A stretch of 64,000 nt of DNA, taken from Streptococcus pseudopneumoniae. GTDB lineage: Bacteria > Bacillota > Bacilli > Lactobacillales > Streptococcaceae. The notes under the pieces were generated by a model. That model ran no database searches. It had not been told where the DNA came from and saw only the letters and a program-made list of their open reading frames with translations. The translations under genes and the position numbers were made by a program. The stretch's first letter is position 1. Each line of letters begins with the position of its first letter. Positions 59,364-64,000 of this stretch are shown here, in pieces. The stretch covers positions 55,062-119,061 of the forward strand of contig NZ_JUQX01000034.1 in assembly GCF_001074565.1 (NCBI RefSeq), read 5' to 3'.

Positions 59364-59392
59364 TTGATTTTTTTATCTATTTACGTTAAACT
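59364..59392 (+). promoter_or_regulatory. Promoter of the GH25 gene, very close to its start codon
   Basis: TTGATT (59364-59369), 17-bp spacer, TAAACT (59387-59392). Only 8 bp separate -10 from the ATG, so the transcript has almost no leader. Confidence 0.65.
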
Positions 59393-59400
59393 ATTTAGAT

Positions 59401-60201
59401 ATGAGAAAAAAGATTAATCCAGCTATTATTTTTACTTTATTTACTATATTTATAGCTATTTTGATCCTCAATAAACCAACTTATGAAGACCATCCCGTCA
59501 AGTCAAAACCAAATGCTGTCCAGGTTGAAAATCAGGCCTTGCATAATCTTGACAAACCTATTATTGATGTCTCTGGTTGGCAAAGACCTGAGGAAATCAA
59601 CTACGATACCTTGTCTCAAAATATTTCAGGTGTTATTGTTCGTGTCCACAATGGGGCTCAACATACTGAAAAAAATGATGCGGCTTATGCCAATGGTATC
59701 GATAAAGCCTATAAAAGTCATATTACAGAATTTCAAAAGCGTAATGTCCCAGTTGGAGTCTATGCCTATCTAGCTAGCCCCAGCAAGGAAGAAATGGAAA
59801 AAGCCGCTGAAGTTTTCTATAATGCTGCTTCTCCTTACAACCCTAGTTACTATTGGTTGGACGTGGAAGAAAAAACAATGTCTGATATGAACGAAGGGGT
59901 TGAAGCCTTTCGTGCTAAACTGGAATCTTTAGGTGCTAAAAACATCAGCATCTATATTGGAGTTTACTTCATGCAAGAACACAGTATCAATACAGATAAG
60001 TTTACTGCTATTTGGATTCCTTCCTATGGGACGGATTCAGGTTACTTTGAAACAACACCCAATACCAGTTTAGACTACGACCTCCATCAATACACTTCAA
60101 AAGGAAGAATTGCTGGATTTGAACATCATTTAGATATTAACCTGATTTCTACTTTGAAGGAAAAAGAAGAAACCTTCAGAAAGCTATTTTTAAGACCATA
60201 A
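59401..60201 (+). CDS. GH25 family cell-wall hydrolase (membrane-anchored)
   Basis: A 266-residue protein with an N-terminal membrane anchor (about 8-24) and a GH25 muramidase barrel. Catalytic acids are seen in DVSGWQRPEEINYD and YYWLDVEEKT. There are no choline-binding repeats or LPXTG, unlike typical mitis-group lysins. No Shine-Dalgarno precedes the ATG. Confidence 0.88.
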   Translation: MRKKINPAIIFTLFTIFIAILILNKPTYEDHPVKSKPNAVQVENQALHNLDKPIIDVSGWQRPEEINYDTLSQNISGVIVRVHNGAQHTEKNDAAYANGIDKAYKSHITEFQKRNVPVGVYAYLASPSKEEMEKAAEVFYNAASPYNPSYYWLDVEEKTMSDMNEGVEAFRAKLESLGAKNISIYIGVYFMQEHSINTDKFTAIWIPSYGTDSGYFETTPNTSLDYDLHQYTSKGRIAGFEHHLDINLISTLKEKEETFRKLFLRP

Positions 60202-60238
60202 AACAAGTGAAAATCGTAACTTTTTCACTTGTTTTTTC
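60201..60238 (+). terminator. Terminator of the GH25 gene
   Basis: AACAAGTGAAAA pairs with TTTTCACTTGTT, followed by T. Confidence 0.9.
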
Positions 60239-60305
60239 ATTTTTTTGCCGTCTGTGTTATAATTGTTAGAATAGAGAAGATTTTTATGAAATTGAGGAAT
60301 TTATT

Positions 60306-61148
60306 ATGTTTTCATGGATTGCACGAGTTATTAAAGGAATCGTCATCGCCCTAGGATTTATCTTGCCCGGGATTTCTGGAGGAGTTCTGGCCGCAATTTT
60401 GGGTATCTACGAACGAATGATTTCTTTTCTGGCTCATCCTTTTAAGGATTTTAAAGAGAATGTCCTTTACTTTATCCCAGTAGCTATCGGGATGTTACTC
60501 GGAATTGGGCTATTTTCTTATCCAATCGAGTATTTGTTAGAAAATTACCAAGTCTATGTTTTGTGGAGTTTTGCAGGAGCTATCATCGGTACAGTACCTA
60601 GCCTCCTTAGAGAATCTACTCGGGAGTCTGATCGTGATAAGATTGACCTAGTCTGGTTCTGGACCACCTTTATGCTTTCAGGAGTCGGTCTCTACGCGCT
60701 AAACTTTGTTGTTGGTTCACTCAGTGCCAGTTTCGCTAGCTTCATCTTAGCGGGGGCTCTGTTGGCACTTGGTATCTTGGTACCTGGTTTAAGTCCGTCC
60801 AATCTACTCTTGATTTTGGGACTGTATGCTCCTATGCTAACTGGTTTTAAAACCTTTGATTTATTTGGAACCTTCCTTCCTATCGGAATTGGTGCAGGTG
60901 CAACCCTCATCATTTTTTCAAAATTAATGGACCACGCCTTGAACAACTACCACTCCCGTGTTTATCACTTTATCATCGGCATTGTTCTTTCAAGTACTCT
61001 TTTAATTTTGATTCCAAATGCTGGAAATGCTGAAAGTATCCAATACTCTGGACTCTCCATTGTGAGCTATGTTCTCGTTGCCTTCTTCTTTGCGCTTGGT
61101 ATCTGGCTTGGTATCTGGATGAGTCAGTTGGAGGATAAGTATAAATAA
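60306..61148 (+). CDS. popT: DUF368 (PopT-type) polyprenyl-phosphate transporter
   Basis: A 280-residue protein with about eight membrane helices and two inverted half motifs (GFILPGISGG near residue 17 and ILVPGLSPSN near 160) typical of DUF368. Family members move undecaprenyl phosphate back across the membrane for reuse in wall and teichoic-acid synthesis. Overlaps the next gene by one base (TAATG). Confidence 0.85.
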   Translation: MFSWIARVIKGIVIALGFILPGISGGVLAAILGIYERMISFLAHPFKDFKENVLYFIPVAIGMLLGIGLFSYPIEYLLENYQVYVLWSFAGAIIGTVPSLLRESTRESDRDKIDLVWFWTTFMLSGVGLYALNFVVGSLSASFASFILAGALLALGILVPGLSPSNLLLILGLYAPMLTGFKTFDLFGTFLPIGIGAGATLIIFSKLMDHALNNYHSRVYHFIIGIVLSSTLLILIPNAGNAESIQYSGLSIVSYVLVAFFFALGIWLGIWMSQLEDKYK

Positions 61149-61633
61149 TGGCAAAAAAAGTCAAGATTAAAAAAACCTTGGTCGAACAAATCTTGACCAA
61201 GGCAGGTATTGACCATACTGGTATTCAAATCAATGCGCTTGAAGGAGAACTTCCTCCTGAATACGACAGAAACCAAATCTTTAAAACCTTGGCTCTTTTG
61301 GGAGATAAAACAGGACCGATTATTGGAATTGTTCCCATAACAGAACACCTCGCCGAGAAAAAACTAGCAAAAGTTTCTGGCAATAAAAAAGTGGGCATGA
61401 TTCCACAGAAAGACTTAGAAAAAACGACAGGCTACATTCATGGCGCAAATAACCCCGTCGGCATTCGCCAAAAACACAATTATCCTATTTTTATTGATCA
61501 GACTGCTTTGGATTTGGACGAATTAATCGTCTCTGCTGGGGAAGTCGGACATAGCATCATCATCCGACCTCAAGACTTGGCCAGCTTTGTAAAAGCGGAT
61601 TTTGCTGATATCTTGGAGGAAAGTAAGTCATGA
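61148..61633 (+). CDS. YbaK/EbsC Cys-tRNA(Pro) deacylase
   Basis: A 161-residue trans-editing enzyme that removes mischarged cysteine (or similar) from tRNA-Pro. Conserved are the GNKKVGMIPQKDLEKTTGYIHG segment and PIFIDQTALDLDELIVSAG. Linked to its neighbours by one- and four-base overlaps. Confidence 0.9.
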   Translation: MAKKVKIKKTLVEQILTKAGIDHTGIQINALEGELPPEYDRNQIFKTLALLGDKTGPIIGIVPITEHLAEKKLAKVSGNKKVGMIPQKDLEKTTGYIHGANNPVGIRQKHNYPIFIDQTALDLDELIVSAGEVGHSIIIRPQDLASFVKADFADILEESKS

Positions 61634-62253
61634 AACTCTATTTTGTTCGCCATGGGCGCACCCTCTGGAATCTTGAAGGACGTTTTCAAGGTGCTAGTGG
61701 CGATTCGCCCCTTCTTCCGGAATCCATTGACGTCCTACAACAACTGGGCCAGTATCTCAAGGAAGTTCCTTTTGATACGATTTATTCAAGTGATTTACCC
61801 AGAGCAGTTAAGTCTGCTGAAATTATCCAAAGTCAACTCCAGTCCCCTTGCCCTTTAAAGAGCATTCCTGACCTACGTGAATGGCAACTTGGCAAACTAG
61901 AGGGATTAAAAATCGCAACTCTCAATGCCATCTACCCACAACAAATCAAGGCCTTTCGCTCTAATCTAGCTCAGTTTGATACGAAGATGTTTGAAGCAGA
62001 GTCCCTTTACAGTACTACCAAGCGAACCATTCAATTTATCAAATCTCTGAAGGGAAGTCCTGCTAAAAGAGTTCTGATAGTCGGGCATGGGGCAAATCTC
62101 ACTGCTAGCCTTCGTACTCTCTTAGGCTATAAAGAGCCTCACCTCCGCAAAGATGGAGGCTTGGCCAATGCTAGTCTGACAGTTTTAGAGACTAATGATT
62201 TTGAAACCTTCACTCTGGAAAGATGGAATGACACTTCCTATCAAAGAAAATAA
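61630..62253 (+). CDS. Histidine phosphatase family protein
   Basis: A 207-residue phosphoglycerate-mutase-like phosphatase with the catalytic RHGRT (residues 7-11), SSDLPRAVKSAE and the second His in VGHGANL. Substrate unknown. Last gene of the DUF368-YbaK-phosphatase operon; terminator at 62256-62285. Confidence 0.9.
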   Translation: MKLYFVRHGRTLWNLEGRFQGASGDSPLLPESIDVLQQLGQYLKEVPFDTIYSSDLPRAVKSAEIIQSQLQSPCPLKSIPDLREWQLGKLEGLKIATLNAIYPQQIKAFRSNLAQFDTKMFEAESLYSTTKRTIQFIKSLKGSPAKRVLIVGHGANLTASLRTLLGYKEPHLRKDGGLANASLTVLETNDFETFTLERWNDTSYQRK

Positions 62254-62255
62254 TG

Positions 62256-62285
62256 GAACTTGATCTTAATAGTCAAGTTCTTTTT
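62256..62285 (+). terminator. Terminator of the DUF368-YbaK-phosphatase operon
   Basis: GAACTTGA pairs with TCAAGTTC, then T5. Confidence 0.9.
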
Positions 62286-62382
62286 AGTTTTCAAAGAATA
62301 TCCGTGAATTTCTCTGCTATTTATGATAAAATGGGAGTATCGCAAAAAATGACTCATCGTATCAAATTTTGAGTAAAATTAG

Positions 62383-63882
<1,500 letters not shown>

Positions 63883-63888
63883 ACTCTT

Positions 63889-63916
63889 ATCCTCTGGTAC
63901 TTGCCAGAGGATTTTT
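63889..63916 (+). terminator. lysS terminator
   Basis: ATCCTCTGG pairs with CCAGAGGAT and runs into TTTT. Confidence 0.92.
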
Positions 63917-63942
63917 CGATACAAAAAGAGACTGAGGAAAAA

Positions 63943-64000
63943 TGAACTGCACCCCAAAAGTTAGACAGAAAAAAATCTAACTTTTGGGGTGTTTTTATTA
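63943..64000. mobile_element. Left end of an IS3-family (IS150-group) insertion sequence
   Basis: TGAACTGCACCCCAAAAGTT at 63943, continued by AGACA, fits terminal repeats of IS150-group elements. Inside it is a 15-bp perfect stem (63951-63965 with 63976-63990) and T5, the kind of hairpin that shields a transposase from outside transcription. The transposase would lie beyond the window. Confidence 0.6.

Noticed and set aside
63951..63996. The last hairpin as a second lysS terminator
   Set aside because: lysS already has a good terminator at 63889-63916, and the flanking TGAACTGCACCCC sequence fits an IS end.

Overview
The window is a stretch of a low-GC Gram-positive chromosome and reads as a mitis-group Streptococcus, closest to S. 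mitis or S. oralis. The evidence is the lic1 choline/teichoic-acid genes, two Pht histidine-triad proteins with the zinc lipoprotein AdcAII, MacP and RocS, a CiaR-type TTTAAG-N5-TTTAAG box, and a PI-2 type pilus islet between hemH and pepT. A Tat secretion pair joined to an Efe-type iron uptake operon argues against an ordinary S. pneumoniae. No database search was possible, so the species call is an inference.

Layout. 1-3000 (minus): tdk, a GNAT acetyltransferase, prfA and prmC as one operon. 3100-4800 (plus): a small tautomerase and mnmE. 4850-7450 (minus): the lysine-branch genes asd-dapA, an asd-motif RNA with its own promoter and terminator, and tRNA-Thr(GGU). 7435-9000: queT under a preQ1-II riboswitch, diverging from a GtrA-like gene with no leader, then mscL. 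9000-16600 (minus): hemH, then the pilus islet pitA-sipA-pitB-srtG1-srtG2, in which the backbone pilin pitB seems to be out of frame in an A6 run just after its start codon. 16900-25000: pepT, then the AdcR-type zinc regulon phtD / adcAII-phtE. 25000-31200: ptsH-ptsI, and the class Ib ribonucleotide reductase operon nrdH-nrdE-nrdK-nrdF behind tandem NrdR-like boxes.

31200-43450 is a complete lactose/galactose system. LacR faces three minus-strand transcription units: a galactitol-type PTS with lacX, the tagatose-6-phosphate genes lacABCD, and the lactose PTS genes lacTFEG. The last unit is controlled by a LacT antiterminator target (RAT) and terminator. cre-like sites sit on two of the promoters, and an identical 18-bp sequence lies by the lacR promoter and the galactitol-type PTS promoter. 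43500-47750 is lic1 (tarI-tarJ-licA-licB-licC), which makes the CDP-choline and CDP-ribitol used for teichoic acid. 48100-52740 is efeO-efeB-efeU-tatC-tatA: a DyP peroxidase with a twin-arginine signal sits next to its own minimal TatAC export system.

52900-64000 is core housekeeping: YbaB, a membrane GdpD, an exonuclease, rocS, mtnN, macP, a Nudix hydrolase, glmU, a GH25 hydrolase that also appears to lack a leader, a PopT/DUF368 lipid carrier transporter, a YbaK deacylase, a histidine phosphatase and lysS. The last 58 bases look like the left end of an IS3-family (IS150-group) element.

No rRNA, CRISPR array or prophage was seen. The features least explained by known biology are the pitB frameshift tract, the 22-bp palindrome ahead of the pilus operon, two genes without 5' leaders, the palindrome in the efe leader and the 18-bp sequence shared within the sugar regulon.
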